A stretch of 64,000 bases of DNA from Rhynchopus euleeides (lineage: Eukaryota; Euglenozoa; Diplonemea; Diplonemida; Diplonemidae). The stretch lies in contig OY723243.1 of NCBI GenBank assembly GCA_963210315.1, forward strand, positions 1,116,001-1,180,000, in the 5' to 3' direction. Under the pieces are notes generated by a model. The model saw only the letters and a list, made by a program, of their open reading frames with translations, had not been told where the DNA came from and searched no databases. Numbering within the stretch: position 1 is the first letter of the stretch; each line of letters starts with the position of its first letter. This document shows positions 1 to 11,636 of this stretch, one piece after another. A program made the translations under genes and the position numbers.

Positions 1-5
1 GCCCG

Positions 6-212
6 TGCGGATCGTGGTGGGGTCATTTCGACCATGGGGTGTCTGTCTTCACCCGTGACTGGTCGTCACCATTTTGGTTCATATTCGTCTACATGTCCGG
101 CCTTGAGCCCCCAGTTTCAACACGAAAATGAGCCCAGACGGTCACTGCCAGTAAGGGGTGAAGACAGACACCCCATGGCCAAAATGACCCCACTACGATC
201 CGCACAGATTCC
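6..212. repeat. Inverted repeat, ~85-bp arms
   Basis: Positions 6-88 and 128-212 are imperfect inverted copies. Each arm carries the motif GTGCGGATCGTRGTGGGGTC followed by a CATGGGGTGTCTGTCTTCACCC segment. The same motif recurs in the tandem array at 23.6-24.66 kb, so this is a dispersed member of that repeat family. No coding content is evident. Confidence 0.75.
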
Positions 213-734
213 AAATATGCAAACAGACGAGGTTTTTGCGATGTGTGTCCCCAGAACTGACCAGAAAACTTGCAAAAGTGAATAATCGTGCACCCCACGA
301 TTATTCCCCCCCGTCAACTTTTTGTCTTTTTTTGGGCCCTTCAATTATACCCGCCCGTTCGCCAATTAATAGTGGAGTGCACGATTATTTGCCCCCCCCC
401 AGTAACGCTTCGCGATTGCGTCCAAGAGAGAGGGTGCGAATATTCTTTCACGGGAATACTCACACTTTAAAATACGAGGGGGAGAGGGGGGTGGTGGGGG
501 TGTGACTCCACTACACCCCATCCCATCCCTTTATCCCCAGCAATGTTATGGTGTCAGCGGCCGGTGATGGCCGCCAAGTTGTAAAACGGATTCTGTGTAT
601 GGCGCGTCACACACATTATGTTGCAGGCCGTGGAAGCATCAGGGCCTACAAGGTGTCAAGGGAATATGAGTGTCGTGTTGTTAGGGGGGGGGGGTTGATG
701 TAGGAAGCGATTAGCACACGGTGGACTCCCACCC

Positions 735-835
735 CCTGGAGCGGGGGTCTGGGGCGGGGGTCTTAGCGGGGGTCTGACCCCCGCGAGCGGGGGTCTGGAC
801 CCCCGCTATCGGGGGTCTAGACCCCGCTGGCCATA
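735..835. repeat. G/C palindrome cluster (copy 1)
   Basis: Several consecutive palindromes of the form GCGGGGGTCTGGACCCCCGC with small variations. A second cluster with the same core lies at about 3200-3290. They could form adjacent stem-loops. Function unknown. Confidence 0.6.
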
Positions 836-3199
836 CTTTTTGGCTGGAGAAAATATGCGGGATTTTAGTCCTTTCCGCATATTTCACCCCCTCGAGGAAA
901 AAAGAGTGAACGGGCAGCATGCCGTTCCTCGATTTTCCCTCGTGAGAGGTGACCCCCCCTGCCACACAAGGGGAAAAATGAAGAAACGGGCAGCATGCCG
1001 TTCTACATTTTCCCTTGCAAGGCAGGGAGGGCGCCCCCCATGCCAGACAGCAGCCACCCCTGGAGGGGCAACAACTGACGGGCATGGGGAACGAGGTGGG
1101 TCTGGACCCGACACCGCCACCACACGCGCAGTGCACCTTTCGGATACACTGTCGTGAGTGGGATGTGGGCAGTTCCCCTATCCTGTGAGCTCCTTTCGGA
1201 CGAAGAGGTGCAGCGGTTATCTGCAACCTTCGTCCTGGACTTGCCTCGGGGGGAACGCCACGGTTTACCGCGGGTCCCGACGAGGGCACTCAGGCAGGAT
1301 CTTCACGCCACCCCGCACCGAGGTCCCTTCTCACGCGGCGTGTCTCCCAGGTTCATGGCGGCGTCATCAGGTCAGGCTTTGTAGTCTCTACACCATCAGT
1401 AGTAAGGGAAATCCTAAAACCATACATGAAATCCACCTTTTGGGCCGCTGGTGTACGAGGCTTGTTCCTCCAATTGAATCATGTTTGCTGTGTCAGGCAA
1501 TATCAATACAGCCGCTGAAAGAAGTCGAGGTGTTGTGGATCTGCTGCTCACAGGAAGGATTCAGGGTGGATCACAAGACTGACCACCCTCTTTCCTTTGT
1601 CAAGTACCCTGTAAAACATCAGAACACCAAGTATCTTTCAACACTACATGTTCAAGAGTGGAATCAGTGGAATCGGAAGGGGTCACCTACCACACGGACA
1701 CAGTTCCCGCGACTAATAAATGCCGAGAGTTCCGGTGTCCGACCACCTGGTAGTACTTGGCTCCATCCACCCAGTCATTACGAGGGGGCGTCCCTTGAAG
1801 CCAGTTCCGCAGAACTCAGACCCCCTTAAAACCAATGTCCTGTGTAGACAACTACTTAGCCTGCCTGATGACGACACCAATTCGCTGGGAGAGAGGCCGC
1901 GGTCCAGGACCCCAATGGGGATGACGTGGCATTGTTTGACCGAATCGGTTGTGTAAGTGTGTAGCCCCCTCCGCCCTCTGCCCCTCCCCCCAGGGTGGTG
2001 TGTGGAGGCGAGAAGCGCAAACAGCGGCAATGCAGGCATAGCAAAAAGTGGATCCCTGCAGGTTGACCCTCGGGGTACATCCCTATCATCGGGTCACCTG
2101 AAATTGAAAATGGGCACATGACCTTGCACAGGGGTGGGGCAGAAGGCAGGGGGTGGGGTTGCGGTTGGGGTATAGCGTTTGAATAAAGGGCCCCCCGAAC
2201 AATTCCACCCCCAAATAATCCCGTCATTCCCAAACAACCCCTTTTTATTTGAGCCATTTTGCGGACCGCCGACCCCCCGAATAATTCCAAACCCTTGGTG
2301 TGGTCACATGGGGGTGGGATTGTCCGGGTATTCGGGTGTTCCAGGGGGATTTCCTCGAATTTTTCGGGGTTCACGGACTCCATCCCCAGGCCCGTGGTGG
2401 CAGGCAGGTTGCGAGCAAGGCCGGGTATCACTCACTGCAACCCTGAGGAAGAAGGTCTCTTAGGGGCCCCAGACCCCGTCGGGGGAACTGGGAGTGTCCA
2501 AAGGGTGGCAGCAGCTCGGCAAACCATATTGAGGAACGCCAGGCCGCATGCAGATGCAACTGCATCTGGCCGATAATATACAATATGATCTTTCGGGGGG
2601 CGAAACCTCGCGATTTTTTTTAACTTCGTTCCCGTCCCCCCACGTTGTGCGCTACGTCGTTGTAGCGTTGGCTCACTCGTGTGCTTCTTTCCGGGGTCGG
2701 GTCAGGGATAGTGCCCTGTGTGGTGCCGTTTTTTTTCCCGCAGTGCGGGTGGGTTGCCGTGCGTCTACACGGAGACACCTCCCCATTTTATGCCAAAGTT
2801 TTTGTGTTGAGACGTTTTGACCTGATATGGCAAAGGTCCTGTTCGTTGGTTTCCCCCTGGTCTGTCGCGCCCATCAGGGTGCGTGGACAGGGCCCGTACT
2901 TTTGTTTTCATTCGTGTTCTGTGATTTGTGACCAACCCGCCCCTTTCGATTTTCTCACGACTGCCTTCGAAAATGAACAGTTCCAGACCACCAGAACCTG
3001 ATTTTGAACACAGAAAAGTTTGGGTCATTATTTTGGGCGAAATTTCGCCAAGGCCAAAAAACGGCCATTTTCCGGAAATTCCGGGACCCGTTTTAACGCG
3101 TTTTAGGGCCCAAAATAGGCTCAAAACTCAAAAATTCCTTCGAAATCGGGCTCAAACGTCCAAAATAGACACCCCCCGGAAAAAAATCGAAAAGGGTCC

Positions 3200-3290
3200 C
3201 CCCAGCGGGGGGGGTCTGGACCCCCGCTAGCGGGGGTCAGACCCCCGCCCGCGGGGGTACGATCGGGGGTATGACCCCCGCTATTCCGAT
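3200..3290. repeat. G/C palindrome cluster (copy 2)
   Basis: Second cluster of the GGGGGTC/GACCCCC palindrome seen at about 735-835, in a 90-bp G/C-rich block next to A-rich sequence. It may be a dispersed repeat family. Confidence 0.55.
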
Positions 3291-3458
3291 ATCCCAAAAA
3301 GGTGCACCCTGACGTGTGGGAGTCCACCGTGCAAAGCAAAGGGAAAAAGTGATGCCGTCACTGACTGGTGCCCCTGACGACCCCATATTGCGTAGTTTGT
3401 GCGTAGTGAAAAGGGGGGGGGGGTCTCATTTTTTGATTTACTCAGCCATTCTCTGTCT

Positions 3459-3905
3459 CTATGCCGGGACCCCAAACTCAAGGAGTTCTTGCTGTTCCGG
3501 GGTCAGTGAGGGTGCAGGCGCTTCAGGTGCTGCAGGTGCTGCAGGTGCTGCAGGTGCTGCAGGTGCTGCAGGTTCTTCAGGTGCTGCAGCGCTGGCAGCC
3601 TTCGGTGCGGGTTTCGACGCAGTCTTTGCAGGTCTCTTTGGGGGTGCCCTTTGGCGCGGTGCCTGCTTCAGCTCGTCGGGTGGAAGCATCAACGCATCAT
3701 TAAGTCTCCTGGACGTTGTCAGCGGAGGTTGCCTGTGTGGCGGTGACCTCCGTATACCCCGCGGGATCCAGTGCCAGTAGCGCCTTCTTCAGCTTTTCGT
3801 CGACCCCTCGGCCGACGCTCTCCTTGATGTCAAGGGCCACCTTCAGGGTGGCACCTCGCATCGCCCTGAAGGCTGTGATCGTATCATCATTCACAATCTC
3901 GAGGG
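3459..3905 (-). pseudogene. Split Ala/Pro-rich coding fragment
   Basis: Two minus-strand reading frames sit almost end to end. The first (about 3905-3700) encodes roughly 68 residues including IKESVGRGVDEKLKKALLAL and ends in TAA. The second (3692-3459, ATG at 3689) encodes about 77 residues: a Lys/Ala/Pro-rich stretch, an (Ala-Ala-Pro)n tract and a C-terminus ending LTPEQQELLEFGVPA. Codon choice in both looks genuinely coding. They are in different frames about 10 bases apart, so this could be one gene with a frameshift, two tiny cistrons, or exons of a larger gene. The sequence upstream of the first part (CCGCGTAG) could be an acceptor, but I found no partner donor. No family recognised. 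Confidence 0.35.
3515..3592. repeat. GGTGCTGCA 9-bp microsatellite
   Basis: About seven tandem copies of a GGTGCTGCA unit. On the minus strand it encodes the Ala-Ala-Pro tract of the split ORF at 3459-3905. The 9-bp period keeps the reading frame. Confidence 0.8.
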
Positions 3906-4319
3906 TGTTCTACGCGGCTCCTGGAACTCACTTCCTTCTCAGGTGTTTCTGGGCATGGGGCAACCTTGCCCAGGTGTTTCTGGAGTCCCGCCCCACATGT
4001 CGTGCGTTCTTTCGTACGGTGTATAGTGAGTTCTGGCAATAATTTTTTGCTCGGTCAGCGCAGTGCCTCCAGTCCTGTCTCAGTAGCCACACAGAAAGGG
4101 GGACCAAAAAAAACTGGGGGGGGACCAAAAAGCGAGACCCCCCCCCCAGATTGCGTAGTTTGTGCGTAGTGAAAAAGGGGTAAATCAGGGGCACCAGGCC
4201 GTACGTTTTTTTTTCTTCGGTTCTGTCTTCTCGATAACGGGCCGTGGTGTGGGGACAGGACCACGCCATTTGTTTTACTTTCTGTCTGTTCCGGGAGTAT
4301 GGGAAGCATGTTATTGCTA

Positions 4320-4632
4320 CCGTATACGTAAATATTATGGAACGGGCCCATTTTTGCCCGGTCCGTTCCATAATATTTACGTTCCAAAATATTTACAGGG
4401 CCAGTTGGGGACTCAGTGGTGAGGATGGCTTGCCTCAGGAATCGCACGAAAAGTGCACGAGTAGGTCCCGTCAGGGACTCTGTATGCCGTCCGATCACCT
4501 GGTCCAAGTCCCCGAGTCGCAGAAAGCCCTGTAAATATTATGGAACGAAAAAAATCTGGAACGCCAACCCACCAGCGTTCCAAAATATTTACGTTCCATA
4601 ATATTTACGTTCCAAAATATTTACGTATACGG
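4320..4632. mobile_element. MITE-like element, 313 bp, TA-flanked
   Basis: The ends are inverted copies starting CCGTATACGTAAATATT (4320 onward) and finishing with its complement at 4632. A TA dinucleotide lies just outside each end (4318-4319 and 4633-4634). Inside, GTAAATATTATGGAACG recurs in both orientations, including a strong hairpin at about 4328-4381. There is no room for a transposase. Short, hairpin-rich and TA-flanked fits a non-autonomous Tc1/mariner-type MITE; the family assignment is inference. Confidence 0.65.
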
Positions 4633-4639
4633 TATATTA

Positions 4640-7600
4640 TTGCTTCGACTCACCCAGTTCCCACCCCGCAAACCCCTTTCCCGTATTTTGCGATTCAAAT
4701 TCTCTGATTTCTCGGGTCACACACACGTACACAGCTTGATCAAGTCAGGACGATGACAAATGTCATTTCACATCAGCTGAAGCAGCTGGTACAATACTTC
4801 CACAGCATATCGTGGCGATGCTGGGATGTTTTCTGCACCACTTCTTCGTGACCTCATCTATGTCATAAACACGCGTGCGGCTTCGCGAACAATAAGGCCG
4901 GCATGCCGGCCTTTCTGTTGGCTTGGTGTGCGCATCTTGGTATTTTGTTGCCAGCCAACCCGGTCCATTTTTTGGACCCCCCCCCCCTCAGAAAATTTCG
5001 GGCATGGCTGCACGAAGAGATCTGATGCAGCTATCACACACAAGCCACAGACATACGATTTTTTTTGCGGGAGCATCAGTCGCATCAAGCACCACCCACC
5101 CTTGACACACTACATACTGCAGCACACATGCACGCGTCAACCTTTTTGTATAGTGTAGGACACCGAGCGAACTCTGATGATACCCTCTACTGGACATATC
5201 TCTACTGCAGGCAACAGCCTTCCGGAGGTAAGTGAACGGGTAAAGCTTTCGGGGCGGTTGGTGTGGCACACCCCCTGAGATGCAGGTTGCGAGGTAGGCG
5301 TAAGGCGTGTGATGCACAGCTTCGAGGGTGGGGGCGCAGTACTTCGCGAAATGCAGCACAGCCAAACAGCTTCCTCGCCTGCAATTCTGGCGACTGATTG
5401 ACGGTATCACTTTTTCCTTTACCTTTAGTTAAGCGTAGCGGGGGCGTTCTCTCCGTGTCTTTTGCTGGACCTTGAATCCCCACTCATAGCACATCATACT
5501 GACCGGGGATGGGGGTGTGGTGGTCACAAAGAGGGGGGAGGGGTTTGTGTCAACAAAATCCTTGAGGCGATTATTGGCGTGTTGCCACGTTTTGGAGGCC
5601 TTCGCGAGGCGGTGCCGACGAGCGCAGGTTTGGTGCAGTTAGCCTTCTTTTGTGAGGAAAACGCCGAAGATTGCCGGAGAGTGAAGACACCGTTTGACGT
5701 CACTTCACCAGCAGGGCAGAAACACAAAAGTCATCTCACCGAAAGTCACAGGGGGGTGGCGCCGTGTGGTTTTCTAGTGCACTGCGTCTGCAATGGCGAC
5801 GGTGTGTGTGTGTCATGCGACACAACGTCTGCAGCGCAGAGACTCAACATAAGAAAATTTCCCAACACAAACGCTACCATGGCTGCATCAAGAGAGAGAG
5901 AGAGAAGTTACGGTGAATCAGAAAGGAAAGAAGGTGCAGCGCGCTCCTGTCAATATTAAAAGAACAAGGAACGCCACCTTCTTGGAGCAAGGCCACCCAC
6001 CCGTCGCTGCCTGGGCCGCGAGGGCTGTCGGGTGGTCAGTCGGTGAGGGGCCGTGACCATGGAAGCAACTTGGGGTTCGCATCACAGGCATCACTGGCAG
6101 ATGGCCTCGGGTGAGCCAAGTGATTTGCCCAAGCGCTGATCACAAGTAAAAGAGGCAGGATGGTGGTGGAGACATATGGGGGGTTTAAACATCATTCATC
6201 GCATCAGGCGCAGTGCCGTTCCCAGCTCTTTCTTGAGACAGATCTGGTGAGTGTACACGGCTCCCAGACCCACGAGGCTGGGAAAAATGATCCGAACAAC
6301 GACATCTACTTCCACTGGTTTTTTTTTGTGCAGCTGCAACGCTGCTCCTATTGAAGCAAGCATGCCACAGTTCCGTCGGCCCACATTTTCGGTGAAGTGT
6401 ATGAACTCGACGGGGGTTACAAAGGGGGTGTGGCAAGCACCCTGCGCTGTGTCAAACTATCCCAGCCAGCGCAACTGAGCTGGAGTCGCACCGATAGAGG
6501 CCTTGGCTCTAAAGTGGAGAACAAGCGAGGATATCTTCACAAAGCAGGTGTCGACACTGGCACAGTTCCTGCACAGAGTGAAAAAAATACCCATTCCACG
6601 AGGCAGCGTTTGGTCATCATTCACCTGCTGCTCAGACTCTCTCACATGAAGAAATACAATGCGCACAGGTCAGCGTGGGCCAGGGGGGAGGGGGGGTGCT
6701 TCAGAGGGCGAGGGTGTTGCAGCTCTCGTCATGAAATCTGCTGACAACCGGGAAGGGCCAGACTATCTATTTGAGGGAGTGTTGTTTACCAAGCGGCTCA
6801 TACCACCCCAGCCCTTCCTGCATCGCTGGCAAAGCACCAGCAGGCGACTGTACCCTGGGGATGGCCGCTTACGGGATGGAATCCCGGTCTCAGGATTTAC
6901 ACAGGGAAACGCAAAAAATGCGTTAAAAAATGCCCAAAACCTCGAGAACCCTCCCCGAAATAGATAGATCTGCGAAGGCTTCTTGGATGGCGCCGTAGGA
7001 AGTGTTGTTTGCTGCGGTGCATGTTTGGGTGCGATTGGCCCCGCAAACCCGCAACGGTTTCCAATTCGGGCCCCTCCACCTCACCCCTCACTCCCTGCAC
7101 TCCGCCCGGCTCACGTTCAGGCCCCTGTGCGCGTTACAAGGGCAATTTTCATCTTGTTTCGTTCCGATTCGATTCCTTCTTCGGGCTTCTTTCAACCGGA
7201 TTCTTTCACGATCCCATTCATAACATAACGATCTCCCTCTGAACTAGTTCGCACAACCCCCTCCCCCTCTCACCCTGCCTGGCGATGCGCGCTCGAGTAC
7301 CAGGCATCTGCTGATGCCGCAATAGCGCAGGCAATAGAGTGCCTTGAGGAAAGGTCTGATATGCAGTAAAGGGAGTGAGGTGGATCTTCGTCCTGCCGAT
7401 GCCAGGTGGCCTGCAAATTGATAGCAGAGGGCAGTGGTGACAAGAGCACTCCTTGATAGCGGTTTTCCTGGTTCTGTGTTTGTTTCGATCCACTACACGC
7501 ATATCACACAGCCTCCGCAGTGACAAGGAAAGCTCTGTCGGGGTGCGCTTGTGCCTGCAAGAGCCACTCAGTGCTCTACATCACGACACACACGCTTACG

Positions 7601-7712
7601 CCCCACTGCCCACCTCTTCGGGTCTAAACAACCGAAGAACACATCACCAGCTAGAACGGCTCTGCTGTACCTCGATCCACAGGTCTGGCCTACCTGACAG
7701 CCTGTCTTGCGA
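4640..7712. other. Unresolved stretch with possible exons
   Basis: No gene could be assembled. Several segments look coding, but splice signals appear on both strands. Minus-strand GTATG donors could lie near 5050, 5109, 5493 and 6801, and a strong acceptor (pyrimidine run then GTGCAG) near 6570. Plus-strand alternatives include a pyrimidine-GTGCAG acceptor near 6335 and a GATCTG-GTGAGTG donor near 6247. The minus-strand reading 6196-6443 is listed separately. Confidence 0.4.
6196..6443 (-). CDS. Candidate 3' exon, membrane-like hypothetical
   Basis: An open minus-strand reading ends in TGA at 6196. It contains VEFIHFTENVGRRN followed by the hydrophobic segment VVVRIIFPSLVGLGAVY and a basic C-terminus, resembling a single membrane span near the end of a protein. 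It would be the last exon of a gene starting upstream, but I could not link it to a donor. The plus strand of the same interval is also open with plausible splice sites, so even the strand is uncertain. No family recognised. Confidence 0.25.
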
Positions 7713-10700
7713 CTAGACTGCGTCATGTCGGGCTGGCCCAGGCCGACTCGCCAAGGAGTCGCTGGGGTGAGGGGCCGAGGCGGGCTGGGCAGGGGCGACG
7801 GGATCCGCACGCTGGTCCGTGCTGGCCTGTGCAGTGTCGCGTTTACCCAGCTGTGCCTCCTGCAGGCCTCTTCGGTACAGCATCTCGTCGCGCAGGTAGT
7901 CTGGAGACTCGGTGTTCACTTCATACTGTGAGTTGTGGTTGAGTGGGTTGGCAGGCAGATGGCAGGCAGGTTACAAGGGATAAGGTGGGTAAGTGCTCGG
8001 CCGTTCTGTGGTATTTTGAATCGACGGCTACAATGACGCACAACCATCGCGTACAGTGTATTGCTTGGTGTGGTGCAATCGCAATGACTGAAGGCGGCTA
8101 TGGACTACCCGCACCACGGTCGGGAAGAAACGATCGGATGCCACTCCTGCTCCCATCCATGATGACAGTGAAGAGGAACGCCACCATCAGGAGGTGGTAG
8201 TCGGTTCTGGAGGAAGTGAACTTCCGTGCGTCGCTGCGGAACCACCCCAGTCGGACGCTGCCCCCGTTCACCCTTCTTCGACACCCCACATGCGACGCCG
8301 CAGGCTGCCACGGTGTGCGCAGGCGGTGGCCGGCAGGCAACCTCCCGGAAGAGGGCAGGGAGGCATCGCCGCCACGGAACGAGGAGACGCCAAAGCCTCC
8401 AGGGAAGCGTGCGGGGAAGGGAGTGCGCCCTGAAGGCAGAAGAGGAGGGTGTGCCTCCTCTGATGGTCACTCTCAACATCCCACCTCGACAATGCACAGG
8501 CTATATATACAGCAGAGTAATGCAGCCTTGCACTTGAAGACATACCTTAGTGAGTGCAGTCAGGGCGTTGAGGAGGGATTCACCCTCACGGAAACCTGCC
8601 ATTTCGAGCTTACGCGCTTCGTACCTACGATGAAGATGGGTGGTTGCAGAAGTGTACCCCCCGGCGTAGTGCAGGGTTCACGGGGACTCCAGGACACCCG
8701 GTAAGACGATGTGATTGAACGGATTGAAACACAATTACTACCTTGGATTAGGGAGTTCAGAGGTCCATTGGACCATGGTTACAATTATCAGACAACGCGA
8801 TTGCACATTCTCGTGCAAAGGTGAACGAGAAGGAGGGCCTAAGGGTTGCGAAACTACCAGACCTCCCCTTGCTGCAACACATGGGCATCACACACGAGCA
8901 TACCGAGCCGCCACCCCATTCTTCTTCAGCACATCTTGCAAGACGCACGCCTTCCAATCGTCGCTGATCTTCTCAACGCACAGCGCAATATACATGGGGC
9001 GCGCGAGCATGACTGCTGTCTCCTTGCTCAGCCGGAGATAGGCCTCGAATGTCACACGGTGCTTGCGGTACCCCATGAAGTGGGCCCAGATTGTGGCAGA
9101 CGCACCGCTGCGCGCAGGACGTGCAAACGCTGTCGTGGCTCTCGTGATGACGTCAGCAAGCCTCTGTGCATCACCCGGCTCATCCTTGTGGACGCGCGCA
9201 AGCAGACGGGCGCCGTCATCAGAGAGATGCGGCAGGCTGAGGCACGACACCATCTCGCCGAAGACAAGTGCCTCATGCTGGCAGGCGAAGTGGTTCAGAA
9301 GCGCACGCATGTAGAACCCGATCCCATCAGCACACTTTGCCCCAGAGGTGCCCAGCCCTGCCCACTCGTCCTCATTGGGGCGCAGCTGCAGCAGCGCCAG
9401 CACAAGCGTGTGGATCAGGGAGGGCGTTGCCACCAGGCTCTGAAGGGAGTCGATGTTCTCCTGCAGCCTGGACCCGGGGGGCAGTGTGCGCGACCTCGCC
9501 AGCACCGACATCATGAACTGCGTGCTGCGGGAGATCCGGTGCGTCTTGCGGTACTCCCGCATGGCACCCACCACGACGCTCTCTTTCATCAATGGCTCAA
9601 AGCACATGTCACACACGCGCCAGTTGCAATATTTGCAGTACAGGAACACACGCCCCTCCCCGGAAACTTCCCGGCACCCCTCGCGGCTGACACTGCACTC
9701 CACCACCTGGTCAGGCGAGGTGCGGTGCCGCCCCAGGCTGTGCCCCACCGGGCACCGCAGGCTGTAGGGACTGCCTGCCCTGTCCTGCTGCTGCGCCTGC
9801 TGCCCAGCCTCGGCCCCCTCATCCTCGCTGGGCACATCGTCATCCAGGTTGGTCTCCCAGGGCGTGGGCTCGATGAACTCTGCAGGGAGTTTGACGTAGG
9901 GGCGGGGACCGGTGCGGCGCTTCACCTTCCACTCGGACAGCTCGCGCAGCTGCTTCACAGTCTTGTCAGGCAGGGGCTGGAGGCCCCGCAGGTCGGGGTA
10001 CAGCAGCAGCACACTTCCGTTCTGATCCGTGCCGTCGGAAGAGGGGACAGACCCAGCCACGCGGTAGGGGCGTGCACCATACTCCCGTGTGTCGTCAACT
10101 CGCACCTGGTAGAGCACAGCGTCGCAATCCACAACAGGGATAATTGCGGTTTGATAGAGTTCCAACTCAAGCTTCGGATGCATCTGGACTGCTGCGATGT
10201 GCACCAGCATGTCCATGAACGGAACTGGCACCTTGTGGGTCTCGATGCCCTGCACAACGTTCTCCCTCATCCCGAAGACAATGGAGCCCCCCCTGCCGTT
10301 GGCGAGCCCTGTCATCGAGAGGATGAGGAAGTCGATCAGAGGCCTCGCGTTGCCCAGCACAAACTCCACATGCCCCGGGTTGGCAGAGAACGGGTACCGC
10401 GCCCCGCGTCTAGCAGTCCTGGCGGGCGGAGTGTCGGCGGTGGAGGCAGGGGACGGAGGCGGCGTCTCTTCCAGCGGCGGGGAGCGCTGGTGGCGGAGGC
10501 TCACCTGCACCCAGATGTGGGTCGGGATGTCGGGGAGGTGCGCCACTAGGGCATCGACCTCCTTGCACCACCCCCGCAGGCGCTGCAGGGCGACAGCGCG
10601 TGGCGAAGGGGCTGGCGGTTCGCCCTTCGCCTGATGTCGGCTGCTTTGCGCGGCGTCATGCGTGTCCTGTGGTGGTGTGGTGGTGGCGGAAGACAGAATG

Positions 10701-10916
10701 CCTGTCTGAAAAGGACCCCCGGAAGGGGTGCCCGTTGTCTGCCGGCAGACATCCGGCGACATCTGCGGCATGCCTTGCCCGATCCCCCACAGAGCAGCGG
10801 ACAGACGGGGCACAGAGAGTGTTGGAACTGAACTTTCACAGCACCAGGCCCCCCAACCCCCCCCCCCTCTCTGCTCAACAGCCCACAATGCAGCAACACC
10901 ATACCTCACCCGGCAT
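7713..10916 (-). CDS. Schlafen/AlbA_2-like protein with zinc module
   Basis: Modelled as four exons: 10905-10916, 8904-10762, 8546-8624 and 7713-7925, giving about 720 aa. All three donors are GTATG, acceptors are CAG, TAG and CAG, and phases agree. Without splicing, the main ORF stops at 8888, just past the GTATGC donor. If the 12-nt first exon is wrong, the ATG at 10771 is the fallback start. The N-terminal part is Pro-rich. Roughly residues 130-255 contain GLANGRGGSIVFGMRENVVQ and later PYRV, matching the core of AlbA_2/Schlafen domains, seen in Schlafen-family proteins and in microbial AlbA_2-domain regulators. Around residues 340-395 follows a C/H-rich module (CPVGH...YCKYCNWRVCDMCFE) like C1/DC1 or treble-clef fingers. 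The C-terminus is helical, then Ala/Pro-rich. Nucleic-acid binding or RNA cleavage is possible but not shown; domain identity rests on pattern. Confidence 0.7.
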
Positions 10917-11228
10917 CTCGCTCACGCGTTGCCCTATTTACAGCAGGGCTGCCTGTGCATGACGGCTAGGCCGGGTGTGGGGACCTGCAGGTGTGAGTGT
11001 GTGGGAGAGGTCGCATCGCAGAGCAGGCGCTCAGTGTGGTGGGAGCAAGTTCCAGGCAGACGACATCAGTGGGTATTGGGGCAGGGGTCGTGGTGTTATC
11101 TCGCCTCTACGTGGATGAAACAACACACTGTTTAGTGGAACCACAAGCTGCTTCTGGAGAGCAGCGGGATGTGACTCCTGTGCGCTTGTGGGGGCTGTTG
11201 GGTGTTGGCAACGGCAGGTGCTCGTACG

Positions 11229-11636
11229 ATGACGAGCACCAGCCCGGATGTTTCTTCCGCTTCGCATAAATGCAAAATGTGCGACGGCGAGTTCCGGAAT
11301 CCGCAGGCACTCGGTGTTCACAACGCTGCCAAAGAATAGGGCAAGGAACAAGAAATGCCATGTTCCTGGTGCGAAACCGACCCCCAGAAAGGGGAAGAAG
11401 CCAACAGGCTCCTGGCGCTGGTGCGCTGCCCGCATTGCCATGTCCACTCTTTTGCCAATGCTGGTGCGTGCCAACGGCATGCGCGGACATGCACTGGTCC
11501 CACCGGATCCGGAAGGAGGAAACAAAATCGGACGAATGACGATCATGACGGCAAGACGCCACGGGATCCCGCTCCCCAGTCACCCAGCAAAACAGCGGCA
11601 CGGAGTACGGCTGACCTCCCGACCACAAAAGCATAA
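11229..11636 (+). pseudogene. Zinc-finger ORF with in-frame TAG
   Basis: From ATG at 11229 the plus strand reads 36 codons with a finger-like CKMCDGEFRNPQALGVH, hits TAG at 11337-11339, then stays open in the same frame to TAA at 11636. The second part has paired cysteines (MPCSWC) and a C2HC finger, CPHCHVHSFANAGACQRHAR followed by TC, then a basic Ser/Thr-rich tail. Two finger-like parts in one frame separated by one stop suggests a nonsense-broken gene, stop readthrough, or an unseen intron. It is also the only plus-strand candidate in the window, which argues for caution. The opposite strand has a 238-codon ORF without recognisable features. Confidence 0.35.

Larger units (their letters stand above)
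231..3458. other. Gene-poor stretch, no supported gene
   Basis: I see no convincing gene. The stretch holds G/C homopolymers, clusters of the palindrome GGGGGTCTGGACCCCC (about 735-835 and 3200-3290), and two copies of a GGGCAGCATGCCGTTC segment (about 911-926 and 988-1003). ORFs of 190-220 codons overlap on both strands (for example 711-1289 and 1158-1829) but have no recognisable domain or convincing splice structure. Confidence 0.5.

Noticed and set aside
2248..2270. Sequence resembling a dinoflagellate spliced leader complement
   Set aside because: Only a partial match to TTGAGCCA-type bases; insufficient to claim a spliced-leader gene.
8846..10549. 567-codon plus-strand ORF
   Set aside because: Exact antisense of the Schlafen-like exon; GC-rich third positions make the opposite strand open. 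No domain.
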